Part shown: positions 34,829-43,908 of the stretch, piece after piece
Layout of the letters: every line of letters starts with the position of its first letter
How positions within the stretch are numbered: the stretch's first letter is position 1
Assembly (NCBI RefSeq): GCF_002834235.1
Contig: NZ_NNBY01000045.1
Coordinates: forward strand, 58,099 to 122,098
Reading direction: 5' to 3'
Origin: Ruminococcus bromii
Lineage (GTDB): Bacteria; Bacillota; Clostridia; Oscillospirales; Acutalibacteraceae
Length of the DNA: 64,000 bases
Position numbers and translations under genes: made by a program
Notes under the pieces: generated by a model
What the model was told of the DNA's origin: nothing
Database searches by the model: none
The model's input: the letters and a program-made list of their open reading frames with translations, nothing else

Positions 34829-35935
34829 ATGAATTGTCCCGTATGCGGTCATGAGTCTGACGGTAAGTTCTGCGAAAACTGCGGATCACCTCTCGCTCAG
34901 AACAACACACAGGAAAATGCAACAAACAGCGTTGATTCGTTTGGTCAAAATCCGACACCCGAACAGCCGAATTATGACTATAACACAGAGAATCAGAACT
35001 ACAATCAGGTGAACCAAAATAATAATCAGCAGTACAATCAGGGATACAACAACGGATACGGTAATCCGAATCAAAACGGCACAAGCTACGGTCAGCAGTT
35101 TACGAACCAAAACGGTGGTTACAACGGCAGTCAGCAGTTTACAAATGCACCGAACGGCGGTAATAACAAGGGCAAAAAGACTGCTGTTATTATAACAAGC
35201 GTCGTTGCAGGTATTATCTTACTTTTGATTGTTATTATCTCCGTTGTGGCATGCAGCATTATTCCAAGATTTGTCGAAACTATAGATAAGCATAGCGACA
35301 AAGCAATTGACGGTGCTTCAAGCTATATTTCAAAGGACTTTGACAAAGAATCAACTGCTCCGACATTTGATTCGGACAGTGCAACCTCCGACATTGACGA
35401 GGACGATTACCTTACGGATACCAAATCTCATGTTACATATTGTGAAAGTTATGATTATGAGGGTTGGAAAATCATGGGCGTGGACGATGATTACTTCTAC
35501 AATAATTTGTCCAACTCCGACAAGGAAGTCACAGAAATTACAATCAATATCCCCGAACAGATTGACGGTGTGGATGTTGTTGAAATTTCAAGCTTCGGGG
35601 TCTATCTATCCTATGTAAAGGTTAAAGTGGTTATCCCGAAAACCGTTAAGGTTGTGGATTCGTTTGCATTCAGTTTCAATGACAATATATACGAGCTTGA
35701 AATTGCCGACGGTGTAAAGGTTCTTGAAAGCGATGCGTTCACATCTATGCCAAATCTTAAAAGCGTTACTGTTCCCGATTCCGTAAAGGAAATGGAGGAT
35801 TGCGGTCTTGGTATGGGTGTTGATGACAATTATGACAGTGTCCCGCTCAAGGGCTTTAAAATGTATTGCAAAAAAGGTTCAGTCGCAGAAGCATATGCAA
35901 AAGAAAACAATTTGTCATATGAGATAATCAAGTAA
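34829..35935 (+). CDS. Zinc-ribbon, single-pass membrane protein with BspA-like leucine-rich repeats
   Basis: A 368-residue protein. The N-terminus is a zinc ribbon with C3, C6, C15 and C18 (CPVCGHESDGKFCENCG). Residues about 40-110 are rich in Asn, Gln and Tyr. A transmembrane helix spans about 117-143. The outside part has a short acidic linker and LRR_5 (BspA-like) repeats around 230-350 (VVIPKTVKVVDSFAF, LKSVTVPDSVKEME). Such architecture is common in gut Clostridia; the role is unknown. TTGGAGGAG precedes the ATG. Confidence 0.85.
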   Translation: MNCPVCGHESDGKFCENCGSPLAQNNTQENATNSVDSFGQNPTPEQPNYDYNTENQNYNQVNQNNNQQYNQGYNNGYGNPNQNGTSYGQQFTNQNGGYNGSQQFTNAPNGGNNKGKKTAVIITSVVAGIILLLIVIISVVACSIIPRFVETIDKHSDKAIDGASSYISKDFDKESTAPTFDSDSATSDIDEDDYLTDTKSHVTYCESYDYEGWKIMGVDDDYFYNNLSNSDKEVTEITINIPEQIDGVDVVEISSFGVYLSYVKVKVVIPKTVKVVDSFAFSFNDNIYELEIADGVKVLESDAFTSMPNLKSVTVPDSVKEMEDCGLGMGVDDNYDSVPLKGFKMYCKKGSVAEAYAKENNLSYEIIK

Positions 35936-35952
35936 AAAGTTAATGTAAATTA

Positions 35953-35997
35953 AAAACAGCTTTCCAAACTCAAAATCGGAAAGCTGTTTTGTTTTTG
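35953..35997 (+). terminator. Terminator after the zinc-ribbon/LRR gene
   Basis: AAAACAGCTTTCC pairs with GGAAAGCTGTTTT, followed by GTTTTTG. Confidence 0.85.
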
Positions 35998-36003
35998 TAA
36001 ATA

Positions 36004-36085
36004 TTTGTACAAACAATCACTATGCTACGCTCGGGCATAATAATTTTTTCTATATCATACTATCTTCACGAACGGGGAACGGCGG
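36004..36085. repeat. TTATGCCCGAGCGT-core repeat (minus orientation)
   Basis: ACGCTCGGGCATAATAA, then ACTATCTTCACGAA and GGGAACGGCGGCACGCCGT. This is a reversed copy of the element at 43438. Its right end runs into the last codons of prmA, so part of the prmA C-terminus may be encoded by the repeat. Confidence 0.65.
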
Positions 36086-37001
36086 CACGCCGTGCGGCAA
36101 AACAAGCCCATCCGTTGTCAAGATGTTCTTCGATGATGTCAAAATACTGACTTACGGATGCCTTGACTTCTTCGGCACGAGTGTCGATGATACCGCTCAT
36201 AATGTAAACGGCATCGTCCTTCATAAAGTCCTTAATGCCCTTTGAGAGAAACATAATCGCATCAGCAACAATATTGGCAAGAACAATGTCATACTTGCCC
36301 TCAACCTTGTCGGTAAAGCTGCCGCAGATAGCTGTAAAGCGGTCAGCAACGCCGTTAATTTCTGCGTTTTCAGTCGCAGTTCTCACCGCAGTTTCGTCAA
36401 TGTCAACACCGACGGCACGGTCTGCACCCAAAAGCAATGTTGCAATACCGAGAATACCGCTGCCGCAACCTACATCAAGAACAGAATCGCCGGTTTTAAG
36501 GTACTTTTCGCACATTTCAAGGCAAAGCCTTGTGGTTTCATGACCGCCCGTGCCGAACGCAAGGCCCGGATCAATGTTGAGAACTTTGCGGTTGCCGGCA
36601 TCGTAATCATCTCGCCAGCTCGGACGGATAAGAAGTTTTTCACCGACTTCAATCGGGTTGAAATATTTCTTCCAGTTGTTTCTCCAATCCTCTTCAAGGC
36701 AGTCAAGAAGTTCAATTGAATGCTTTATACCCTCCGCATTGTAGCGTTCCGAAAGGAATGCAACCGCCTCTGACGGCGAAACATCGGGTTCAAGATAAAT
36801 GTGAACAAAAGCCTTGTTTCTGTCCTTTGCAAGCAAATCCTCGTCAATAAGGTCAATATGGGCAATGTCCTCAACCTCTTGCTCAAGGTTTGTGTAATCT
36901 TCAATATAGATGCCGTAGGGAACTACGACATTTGCAATATCACTTGCTCTGTCAATATCCTTTGCGTCAACGGATATTTTTATTTCTGTCCAGGATTCCA
37001 T
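36066..37001 (-). CDS. prmA: Ribosomal protein L11 methyltransferase
   Basis: PrmA trimethylates ribosomal protein L11. The 311-residue protein has an N-terminal substrate-recognition part (MESWTEIKISVDAKDID) and a Rossmann methyltransferase domain with DPGLAFGTGGHETTRLCLE, DVGCGSGILGIA and LANIVADAIMFL. GAGGTTAAA precedes the ATG. It lies after dnaJ on the same strand, as in many Firmicutes. The extreme C-terminus (FAARRAAVPRS) comes from repeat-like DNA. Confidence 0.95.
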   Translation of the reverse strand: MESWTEIKISVDAKDIDRASDIANVVVPYGIYIEDYTNLEQEVEDIAHIDLIDEDLLAKDRNKAFVHIYLEPDVSPSEAVAFLSERYNAEGIKHSIELLDCLEEDWRNNWKKYFNPIEVGEKLLIRPSWRDDYDAGNRKVLNIDPGLAFGTGGHETTRLCLEMCEKYLKTGDSVLDVGCGSGILGIATLLLGADRAVGVDIDETAVRTATENAEINGVADRFTAICGSFTDKVEGKYDIVLANIVADAIMFLSKGIKDFMKDDAVYIMSGIIDTRAEEVKASVSQYFDIIEEHLDNGWACFAARRAAVPRS

Positions 37002-37065
37002 TTTAACCTCTGATTCACGGGCATTTTATGCCGATATTTTTGTTTGTAATGTAGGGGCGGATAAA

Positions 37066-37152
37066 TTGTTCAAACAATCACAATTGCACGCTCGGGCATA
37101 ATATGTTTTTTGCACAACAAATTATCTGCTCGAATTGGGAACGGCGACACGC
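37066..37152. repeat. TTATGCCCGAGCGT-core repeat between dnaJ and prmA
   Basis: Contains ACAATCACAATTGCACGCTC, GGGCATAATATGTTTTTTG and GGGAACGGCGACACGCCGT. It is in the minus orientation and lies within the 200-base gap between two heat-shock-cluster genes. Confidence 0.65.
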
Positions 37153-37156
37153 CGTA

Positions 37157-37189
37157 TAAAAAATTTGTGGGGACAAATGCCCCACAAAT
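37157..37189 (-). terminator. Terminator after dnaJ
   Basis: On the minus strand ATTTGTGGGG pairs with CCCCACAAAT across CATTTGT, followed by TTTTTTATAC. It implies that prmA is at least partly uncoupled from the heat-shock operon. Confidence 0.75.
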
Positions 37190-37204
37190 CTTATTTATTC
37201 TGTG

Positions 37205-38347
37205 TTACTCGTTGAACATCTTCTTGATTTTATCAAAGAAGTTTCTGCGTTTTGCGTAGTTCTTGTCGCCTGTTGCGCCGTCAAGCTGTTTGATAAGCTC
37301 TTTCTGCTTGCCGTTAAGATTCTTCGGAACTTCAACGGTAACTCTTACATACTGGTCGCCTCTGCCTCTGCCGCCGAGTCGCTGAATACCCTTGCCCTTG
37401 AGTCTGAAAACATCACCCGGCTGTGTACCCTCACGAACCGTGTAGGAAACCTTGCCGTCAAGAGTAGGAACGACAACATCTGCTCCGAGAGCCGCCTGTG
37501 TAAAGGTTATCGGAACTTCGCACCACACATCGTCACCTCTGCGTTCAAAAACAGGGTGCGGACGAACATTTACATAAACATGAAGGTCGCCTGCAGGACC
37601 GCCGTTTGTACCTGAGTTACCTCTGCCGCTTACATTAAGAATCTGCTGATCCTTGATACCTGCCGGAATCGTTACATCAACGGTCTTGTTCTTGCGCTGT
37701 TTGCCCGAACCGCCGCACTTTTTACAAGGATTGTCAACAATCTTACCTCTGCCGTGACAGGCATCACAGGTGCGCTGAGTCTGGACAACACCGAAAGGTG
37801 TTCTCTGGTTGATTGTTACCCTGCCCGAACCGCCGCATGACGAACAGGTCTTGGGGCTTGTGCCGGGCTGAGCGCCTGTTCCGTGACAGTCGTCACAGGT
37901 TGTTACGCATGAATAGTTGATTGTCTGCTTGCAGCCCTTTGCCGCCTCTTCAAATGAAATGTAAACCGTAGTTTCAATATCACTGCCACGCATAGGAGCG
38001 TTTGCATTGTTGGAGCGTCTGCCGCCGAATCCGCCGAAAAAGCTGGAGAAGATATCGTCAATATCAATACCCTGACCGAACGGACTTCCTGCTCCGCCTG
38101 CACCTGCACCGTAGTTGGGATCAACGCCTGCGTGACCGAACTGGTCGTAACGAGCCTTTTTATCGGAGTCGGAAAGAACTTCATAAGCCTCGTTTACTTC
38201 CTTGAATTTTTCCTCGCATTCTTTATCGCCGGGATGCAAATCCGGGTGATATTTTTTGGCACAGGCTCTGTATGCCTTTTTTATTTCATCGTCGCTTGCG
38301 CCCTTTTGAACGCCAAGCACCTCGTAGTAGTCTCTTTTGTCTGCCAT
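37205..38347 (-). CDS. dnaJ: Chaperone protein DnaJ
   Basis: DnaJ is the Hsp40 partner of DnaK. The 380-residue protein has the J domain with HPD ([15 protein letters not shown]), a Gly/Phe-rich part, four CxxCxGxG-type zinc repeats ([43 protein letters not shown]) and the C-terminal substrate domains. AAAGGTGAGA precedes the ATG. Confidence 0.97.
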   Translation of the reverse strand: MADKRDYYEVLGVQKGASDDEIKKAYRACAKKYHPDLHPGDKECEEKFKEVNEAYEVLSDSDKKARYDQFGHAGVDPNYGAGAGGAGSPFGQGIDIDDIFSSFFGGFGGRRSNNANAPMRGSDIETTVYISFEEAAKGCKQTINYSCVTTCDDCHGTGAQPGTSPKTCSSCGGSGRVTINQRTPFGVVQTQRTCDACHGRGKIVDNPCKKCGGSGKQRKNKTVDVTIPAGIKDQQILNVSGRGNSGTNGGPAGDLHVYVNVRPHPVFERRGDDVWCEVPITFTQAALGADVVVPTLDGKVSYTVREGTQPGDVFRLKGKGIQRLGGRGRGDQYVRVTVEVPKNLNGKQKELIKQLDGATGDKNYAKRRNFFDKIKKMFNE

Positions 38348-38416
38348 ATTACTCTCACCTTTGTCAAAATACCGAAATCACGCAATATTGCAAGCCGGTT
38401 ATCGTCTTATACAGCC

Positions 38417-38446
38417 AAAAGGAGCCGCCATATAACAGCTCCTTTG
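38417..38446 (-). terminator. Hairpin between dnaK and dnaJ
   Basis: On the minus strand AAAGGAGC pairs with GCTCCTTTT around a 12-base loop. It may reduce dnaJ transcription relative to dnaK or protect the dnaK mRNA end. Confidence 0.5.
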
Positions 38447-38469
38447 ACTATATGTTATTCTAACATAAA

Positions 38470-40326
38470 TTACTTGTTATCGTCAACATCGGTGAAATCA
38501 GCGTCATATACATTAGGATCTCCGCCGTTGTTGCCTGTAGGATTACCGCCGTTTGGCTGAGCACCGTTCATATCGGGAGCACCGCCCTGCGGAGTAGCCT
38601 GCTGATAAAGCTTAGCGGCAGCATCGTTAAGAGTCTTCTGGAGGTCTTCCTTAGCTGTGCCGATGAGTGCGGCATCGTCCTTTGAGATAGCCTCTTTAAG
38701 AGCTGCAACCTTTGTGTTGATTGCGTTCTTGTCATCCTCGGGAATCTTGTCACCGCTTTCGCTGACGAGCTTTTCTGCCTGATAAACAATGTTTTCAGCC
38801 TCGTTCTTAGCGTCAACTGCCTCACGGCGCTTTTTGTCCTCTGCGGCAAACTGTTCAGCTTCCTTAACAGCCTTGTCAATATCTTCCTTGCTCATTGAAG
38901 TTGAGTTACTGATTGTAATCTTCTGCTCTTTGCCTGTACCGAGGTCTTTTGCAGATACATTAACGATACCGTTGGCATCAATATCAAATGTTACTTCAAT
39001 CTGCGGAATACCACGCATTGCAGGAGCAATGCCTGTGAGAGCGAAAAGACCGAGCTGCTTGTTATCACGGGCAAATTCACGCTCACCCTGAAGAACATTG
39101 ATTTCAACCTGTGTCTGATTATCAGCGGCAGTTGAGAAAATCTGGCTCTTCTTTGTTGGGATTGTTGTGTTTCTGTCAATAATCTTTGTCATAACACCGC
39201 CCATTGTTTCAACACCGAGTGAAAGCGGAGTTACATCGAGGAGGAGAAGTCCTTCAACTTCACCGCCGAGTACGCCTGCCTGAATAGCTGCGCCGATAGC
39301 AACACATTCATCAGGGTTGATGCCCTTAAACGGCTCTTTGCCGATAAGCTTCTTAACAGCGTCCTGAACAGCAGGGATTCTGGAAGAACCACCAACCATA
39401 AGAACCTTGTCAATCTGACCAATCTGAAGACCTGAATCCTGAAGAGCCGATCTTACAGGACCCATTGTAGCTTCTACGAGGTCTGATGTGAGTTCGTCAA
39501 ACTTTGCTCTTGTAAGAGTAAGGTCAAGGTGCTTAGGACCTGTCTGATCTGCTGTGATAAACGGGAGGTTGATGTTAGAGGTTGTAACACCTGAAAGTTC
39601 AATCTTTGACTTCTCGGCAGCCTCTTTTAATCTCTGCATTGCAACCTTATCCTGTGAAAGGTCAATGCCTGTTTCTGTCTTGAATGATGCAACCATCCAG
39701 TCGATGATTCTCTTATCGAAGTCATCACCGCCGAGACGGTTGTTACCTGCTGTTGCAAGAACTTCCTGAACACCGTCGCCCATTTCGATGATAGATACAT
39801 CGAATGTACCGCCGCCGAGGTCATATACCATAACCTTCTGGTCTTTTTCCTTATCTACACCGTATGAAAGAGCGGCTGCTGTAGGCTCGTTGATGATTCT
39901 CTTAACGTCAAGACCTGCAATCTTACCGGCATCCTTTGTAGCCTGACGCTGTGCGTCTGTGAAGTATGCAGGAACTGTGATAACTGCCTGTGTAACTGTT
40001 TCGCCGAGGTAAGCCTCTGCATCTGACTTGAGCTTCTGAAGAATCATTGCTGAAATCTCCTGCGGAGTGTAGCTCTTACCGTCAATTGTTACCTTGTGAG
40101 CAGTACCCATTTCTCTCTTGATTGATGCAACTGTTCTGTCAGGGTTTGTGATAGCCTGACGCTTGGCAACCTGACCGACCATTCTTTCACCGTCTTTTGA
40201 AAAAGCAACAACAGACGGAGTTGTTCTTGCGCCTTCTGCGTTAGCGATAACTACAGGCTCGCCGCCTTCGATAACTGCTACGCATGAGTTTGTTGTACCT
40301 AAATCTATACCTATTGTCTTAGCCAT
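38470..40326 (-). CDS. dnaK: Chaperone protein DnaK (Hsp70)
   Basis: A 618-residue Hsp70. It shows [46 protein letters not shown] and the substrate domain, ending in a Gly/Asn/Pro-rich tail with [12 protein letters not shown], the usual EEVD-like bacterial end. GGAGGAATT before ATG 40326 excludes the five-codon longer form. Confidence 0.98.
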   Translation of the reverse strand: MAKTIGIDLGTTNSCVAVIEGGEPVVIANAEGARTTPSVVAFSKDGERMVGQVAKRQAITNPDRTVASIKREMGTAHKVTIDGKSYTPQEISAMILQKLKSDAEAYLGETVTQAVITVPAYFTDAQRQATKDAGKIAGLDVKRIINEPTAAALSYGVDKEKDQKVMVYDLGGGTFDVSIIEMGDGVQEVLATAGNNRLGGDDFDKRIIDWMVASFKTETGIDLSQDKVAMQRLKEAAEKSKIELSGVTTSNINLPFITADQTGPKHLDLTLTRAKFDELTSDLVEATMGPVRSALQDSGLQIGQIDKVLMVGGSSRIPAVQDAVKKLIGKEPFKGINPDECVAIGAAIQAGVLGGEVEGLLLLDVTPLSLGVETMGGVMTKIIDRNTTIPTKKSQIFSTAADNQTQVEINVLQGEREFARDNKQLGLFALTGIAPAMRGIPQIEVTFDIDANGIVNVSAKDLGTGKEQKITISNSTSMSKEDIDKAVKEAEQFAAEDKKRREAVDAKNEAENIVYQAEKLVSESGDKIPEDDKNAINTKVAALKEAISKDDAALIGTAKEDLQKTLNDAAAKLYQQATPQGGAPDMNGAQPNGGNPTGNNGGDPNVYDADFTDVDDNK

Positions 40327-40397
40327 GATAAATTCCTCCAATTGAATTTTTAATTGTTTTTGTTTGTGTGTTTTCTGCTGAATATTTATATATGAAA

Positions 40398-40955
40398 TCA
40401 GTCACAGTTGGCAACCTGTACCATTGCGTGACGGATAATTTTGTCACCGATTTTGTAACCCGTCTGATAAACGGCTGCGATTGTGTCGGCACCGAGGTTT
40501 TCGTCCTCAATCTTTGAAACCGCATTGTGCAAGTTCGGATCGAATGCATCGCCTGCTTTGCCGTAGGACTCAATCTTTAGCTTTTCAAAGCTCTTTGCAA
40601 GCTGATTTGAAATAAGCTCAATACCCTTGATGATATCGGGATCGGCGTCTTTCAGATTAGCAAGAGCAAGCGTTACGCTGTCTGCAACGGGAAGAAGCTC
40701 GATACAAGCCTTTGAAGTTGCATCGTCATAGATTGAAAGCTTTTCGTTTGCCGTTCTTTTACGGTAATTGTCGTACTCGGCGGCAAGTCGCATATACTTA
40801 TCCTTCTGTGCCGAAAGCTCATCTTCAAGAGCCTTGATTTTATCCGCATTTTCATCCTTTGCAGGCTCTTCGGTATTTTCGGCCTTAGTTTCTTCTGCGA
40901 CTGTTTCTTCGGAAACCTTTTTTTCTTCGGTTTTCTCGGATTTTTTCTTAGTCAT
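40398..40955 (-). CDS. grpE: Nucleotide exchange factor GrpE
   Basis: GrpE releases ADP from DnaK. The 185-residue protein has an acidic Lys/Glu-rich N-terminus, a long coiled coil (about 40-100, with [15 protein letters not shown]) and the beta domain with [17 protein letters not shown] and [32 protein letters not shown] precedes the ATG. Confidence 0.97.
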   Translation of the reverse strand: MTKKKSEKTEEKKVSEETVAEETKAENTEEPAKDENADKIKALEDELSAQKDKYMRLAAEYDNYRKRTANEKLSIYDDATSKACIELLPVADSVTLALANLKDADPDIIKGIELISNQLAKSFEKLKIESYGKAGDAFDPNLHNAVSKIEDENLGADTIAAVYQTGYKIGDKIIRHAMVQVANCD

Positions 40956-40984
40956 CTTTATCCTCCTTCAAGGATTTTTATTTA

Positions 40985-42013
40985 TCATATTTCTATCAGC
41001 TCATCAATAAGAGTGCTAACGCTTTCGGACACACATTCAAGAATTGAAATTGCTCTTGCGTAGTCCGTTCTCACGGGCGCTATCACCGCAAGCACGCCTG
41101 ACGGATTGCCGTCAAGTCGGTATCGTGTGGAGATTACCGCACTCCCTGCAAGCTCTGTTCTGCTGTTTTCGCCGCCTATGCTGACGGAGGTGTCAAGCGG
41201 AAGATTTTCAAGCATTTCCGCAAGGTCGTGTCTGTTGTTCAAAAACTCCATAACATTTCGTGCGTTAAGAAAATTGACATCGGACATAAACAACGGCTTT
41301 GTCACACCACTGAGATAAACGCTGACTTCCTTTGCCGTTTCACAAGCCTCCATAATTGCCACAAGCACTCCCGGGGTAAACATTGAAAGTTCACCGAGCC
41401 TTGCCGCCGCTGTCTGTATGAACGGTCGGTTGACCGATGAAAGCTTCATTCCCGAAAAGATTTCGTTAAACGCCTTGTCAAACACGGTCAAAAGTTCGGG
41501 ATTCAAAAGGAAATCGCAACGGAACAGCTTTGTTTTTATGATTCCGTTTGAGGCAATCACAACAGCCATTGCCGTGTGCGAACCCGTCTGAACAAATCTT
41601 ATTCTGTGGATTCTGCTTTCCTCACCCGAAGGTGTTGTTGTTACCGCCGTGCAGCCTGTCAGCCTTGAAATAACACCGCTTGCCTCTTTGAGAATACTCT
41701 CGGGGGAATCTGCACTTTTGTAAAGCTCGGATTCAACATATTCCCGTCCGCCTTGGGTTACGGGGGTAATTTTCATCAGATTGTCGATGTAGTATCTGTA
41801 ACCCTGCAGCGTTGGAATTCGTCCTGCCGAGGTGTGCGGCTGAACCAAGTAGCCTTTATTTGTAAGGTCTGCAAGGTCATTTCGCACCGTTGCCGATGAA
41901 ACCTCAAGTCCCGTTTCGTTAATCAACGCTTTTGAACCAATCGGCTCACCTGTGTTGATATAGCTTTCAATTACTGCCGATAATATTTTCTTTTTTCTTT
42001 CAGCCAGCTCCAT
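40985..42013 (-). CDS. hrcA: Heat-inducible transcription repressor HrcA
   Basis: HrcA binds CIRCE and represses the dnaK operon. The 342-residue protein starts with ELAERKKKILSAVIESYINTGEPIGSKAL and has the winged helix VSSATVRNDLADLTNKGYL and HTSAGRIPTLQGYRYY, then a GAF-like dimerisation part. GAGGTGAAC sets ATG 42013; the frame runs further upstream across CIRCE but without a start signal. Confidence 0.97.
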   Translation of the reverse strand: MELAERKKKILSAVIESYINTGEPIGSKALINETGLEVSSATVRNDLADLTNKGYLVQPHTSAGRIPTLQGYRYYIDNLMKITPVTQGGREYVESELYKSADSPESILKEASGVISRLTGCTAVTTTPSGEESRIHRIRFVQTGSHTAMAVVIASNGIIKTKLFRCDFLLNPELLTVFDKAFNEIFSGMKLSSVNRPFIQTAAARLGELSMFTPGVLVAIMEACETAKEVSVYLSGVTKPLFMSDVNFLNARNVMEFLNNRHDLAEMLENLPLDTSVSIGGENSRTELAGSAVISTRYRLDGNPSGVLAVIAPVRTDYARAISILECVSESVSTLIDELIEI

Positions 42014-42048
42014 ACCGTTCACCTCATTTCGTGTCGGTTTTTGCTGTT

Positions 42049-42075
42049 TTAGCACTCTCGATAGGTGAGTGCTAA
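42049..42075. promoter_or_regulatory. CIRCE operator
   Basis: TTAGCACTC (42049-42057), nine bases, GAGTGCTAA (42067-42075): a perfect CIRCE inverted repeat, 36 nt before hrcA. It implies HrcA control of hrcA-grpE-dnaK-dnaJ. Confidence 0.97.
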
Positions 42076-42088
42076 TTGCTATACTCAT

Positions 42089-42117
42089 AATATAATACCA
42101 AAGTCAGTAAAAGTCAA
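42089..42117 (-). promoter_or_regulatory. Promoter of the hrcA operon
   Basis: Minus-strand TTGACT (42112-42117) and TATATT (42089-42094) with a 17-nt spacer; CIRCE lies just downstream, around the start of transcription. Confidence 0.85.
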
Positions 42118-42167
42118 GCGTTTTTGAAAAAATTTTTCGTTTTCAGAAAATCTTCACATAACACGGT

Positions 42168-42196
42168 TTGACATTGTGCCGAGGATACTCTATAAT
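42168..42196 (+). promoter_or_regulatory. Promoter of the 91-residue membrane protein gene
   Basis: TTGACA (42168-42173) and TATAAT (42191-42196), 17-nt spacer; a full consensus promoter divergent from hrcA. Confidence 0.85.
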
Positions 42197-42228
42197 CTAC
42201 TTATCAGTAATGTTTAAGGGTGAATTTT

Positions 42229-42504
42229 ATGGGCGAATTTCTTCAGAATATGTATGTATGGCTTTGGGCGGCTCTTGCAATATTAATGATTATCGTAGGA
42301 ATCAAATATCGCCACGAACATCAGGGCTTGCTTGCAGTTTTAATGGCTGTGTTTTTTATCTTCATGACCGTATGGTACGGACTGCGAACCTTTGCAGGCT
42401 ACCCAATGTTTGAGGGTACGCTTAATATCATCTTCCGTTGCATCCTCGGCGGTTTCCTCGTTGCACTTGGTTTGATATATTGGTTTATAAGAAAAAGAAA
42501 ATAA
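42229..42504 (+). CDS. Small hypothetical membrane protein
   Basis: A 91-residue protein with three hydrophobic segments (about 8-26, 35-53 and 65-86) and a basic end RKRK. AAGGGTGA gives ATG 42229. Strong promoter, single gene. I do not recognise the family. Confidence 0.75.
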   Translation: MGEFLQNMYVWLWAALAILMIIVGIKYRHEHQGLLAVLMAVFFIFMTVWYGLRTFAGYPMFEGTLNIIFRCILGGFLVALGLIYWFIRKRK

Positions 42505-42581
42505 CTATATATGTATAAAAAACAAATCGGACAGCAGATTTTATTTCTGCTGTCCATTATTTTTATGTTCATATTTTTTCG

Positions 42582-42740
42582 TTCGTGTAGATAGTTTGCA
42601 ATGTTTAAAAACCAATTATGCCCGAGCGTGGCATTGTTATTGTCTGCACAATTTTCAATAAACATTTTCATTTGGGCATTTTACTATTGCCCCTATCAAA
42701 ACTATCTTCTCGGACTGGGAACGGCGGCTCGCCGTCAATT
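42582..42740. repeat. TTATGCCCGAGCGT-core repeat downstream of the small membrane gene
   Basis: Contains TTCGTGTAGATAGTTTGCAA, ATTATGCCCGAGCGTGGCAT and TTGTCTGCACAATT. A reversed end (ACTATCTTCTCGGACTGGGA, ACGGCGGCTCGCCGT) follows at 42695-42736, so two copies may face each other. Confidence 0.65.
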
Positions 42741-42753
42741 TTCAATTTTGAAT

Positions 42754-43359
42754 TTACAAAAGTTCGTCCGCTTTAAACGCTGTGTAGCCCTCATAATAAT
42801 AGCTGTGGTCAATGCCTTTCATGTACATCTCACGGCTGTCAATTTCATCGGTCAATGCGTTTTTCAGAACATATTTTATCTCGATATCCCGTATAGGACT
42901 GCGCTCCATTGCAAGCAGATAATCTTCCTTGTCAACCTTGCTCCAGTCGATAACCTTGCCGATTTCCGTTTTCAACATATGGTCAAGCCAGATTCGTGCA
43001 CTGCGACCGTTGCCCTCTCTGAATGGGTGCGCAATGTTCATTTCGACATACTTTTCTATAATCTCATCAAAATTGCTCTGCGGCATTTCATCAATATTTT
43101 TCAAAGCTGATTCAATGTACATCAAAGGTGCAAATCTGAAATTGCCCTTTGCAATGTTTACGGTTCTCAACTTTCCCGCAAAATCGTAGATTTCATCAAA
43201 AAGGTACTTGTGGATTGTCTGTAATGTTGAAAACTTTCCGCTTTCAAGGTTGTCAAGAATGTGGTTTTCAAAAAGCATTGCCGCCTTTTTCTTACTGATT
43301 CGCTCCTCTTCACGAGCAAGCTCCGCAGAAGAAGTCAATCCGAGTTTGTTCTCAAGCAT
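42754..43359 (-). CDS. Fic-domain protein (AMPylase-type, class III-like)
   Basis: A 201-residue Fic protein; such enzymes transfer AMP or similar groups to proteins. The active-site loop HPFREGNGRSAR is at 111-122 with His111, and the flap region RTVNIAKGNFRFAP is at 65-78. A C-terminal SYYYEG (186-191) fits the inhibitory [S/T]xxxE[G/N] motif of self-inhibited class III Fic proteins. GAGGTGCTTGT precedes the ATG. No partner antitoxin gene is adjacent, which agrees with built-in inhibition. Confidence 0.9.
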   Translation of the reverse strand: MLENKLGLTSSAELAREEERISKKKAAMLFENHILDNLESGKFSTLQTIHKYLFDEIYDFAGKLRTVNIAKGNFRFAPLMYIESALKNIDEMPQSNFDEIIEKYVEMNIAHPFREGNGRSARIWLDHMLKTEIGKVIDWSKVDKEDYLLAMERSPIRDIEIKYVLKNALTDEIDSREMYMKGIDHSYYYEGYTAFKADELL

Positions 43360-43437
43360 ACAAGCACCTCACTTTACTATATATATTGTATCATAGTGCA
43401 GATGATAATTCAATTTTTTAGTTTATGTTTATTTTAG

Positions 43438-43506
43438 TTCGTGTAGATAGTTTGCAATATTAAAAACTATTATGCCCGAGCGTAGCATTGTGATTGTCTG
43501 CACAAT
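43438..43506. repeat. TTATGCCCGAGCGT-core repeat, best-preserved copy
   Basis: TTCGTGTAGATAGTTTGCAA, then ATTATGCCCGAGCGTAGCAT and TGATTGTCTGCACAATT. It borders directly on a GTAGCGGCG element. Confidence 0.7.
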
Positions 43507-43511
43507 TCAAT

Positions 43512-43604
43512 GTAGCGGCGATCAGTGATCGCCATTTGTTTTGGTTGCAAAACCAAAACAAGTAAAAACATATTGTACGATTGGCGAACACGGTTCGCCG
43601 CTAC
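43512..43604. repeat. GTAGCGGCG-bounded palindromic element, copy 3 (short form)
   Basis: GTAGCGGCGATCAGTGATCG at the left, CGAACACGGTTCGCCGCTAC at the right, with TTTTGGTTGCAAAACCAAAA inside. About 60 bases shorter than the copies at 4.7 and 20.5 kb. Confidence 0.75.
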
Positions 43605-43654
43605 AATCGGGCTACAAATTTGTTTTACAAACCGACTATCTTCCCGACCACAAC

Positions 43655-43737
43655 TGCCCGACAGGGCAATTTCACCGTCCGCAAGGACGATTTCACCTGA
43701 CAAAGTCAGATTTCACTCGCCATAGGCGAATTTCACC
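43655..43737. repeat. Tandem 20-nt mini-hairpin array
   Basis: Four short stem-loops with different stems (TGCCC-GACA-GGGCA, GTCC-GCAA-GGAC, CTGAC-AAA-GTCAG, TCGCC-ATA-GGCGA) start at 43655, 43677, 43697 and 43717. Each is followed by ATTTCACC or ATTTCACT. Spacing is 20-22 nt. No coding frame is supported. Confidence 0.8.
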
Positions 43738-43808
43738 CACTTTTTCAGGAATAATCCTGAAAAAGTGAAAGCACCGGGCTTGCGGCGACCCGGTGCTTTC
43801 TTATGTTC
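43738..43808 (+). terminator. Two consecutive strong hairpins
   Basis: CACTTTTTCAGGA pairs with TCCTGAAAAAGTG (43738-43767). AAAGCACCGGG pairs with CCCGGTGCTTT (about 43768-43799), followed by CTTATG. They close the repeat block. The second could end transcription in either direction. Confidence 0.55.
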
Positions 43809-43830
43809 TTTAAAAAATGAGGGGTACAAT

Positions 43831-43908
43831 TACGAGTCTTTGTACAGACTCGCATTGAGGAGGGTAGAACAATTATACTCTGACGGATGCGGTTCCGTCT
43901 TTCTGAGT
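43831..43908. other. Unassigned structured stretch upstream of lexA
   Basis: CGAGTCT-TTGTAC-AGACTCG (43831-43850) and a longer hairpin with arms ACTC-TGACGGA / TCCGTC-GAGT (about 43877-43908), separated by GGAGGGTAGAAC. No known riboswitch or tRNA shape is recognised. The remaining 150 bases up to the lexA promoter are AT-rich. Confidence 0.35.

Noticed and set aside
42601..43110. 169-codon plus-strand frame opposite the Fic gene
   Set aside because: Shadow of the Fic gene; the minus strand has the catalytic motif and a ribosome site.
43655..43737. CRISPR array
   Set aside because: Units are about 20 nt with no 25-40 nt spacers and with variable palindromic parts; no cas genes are nearby.
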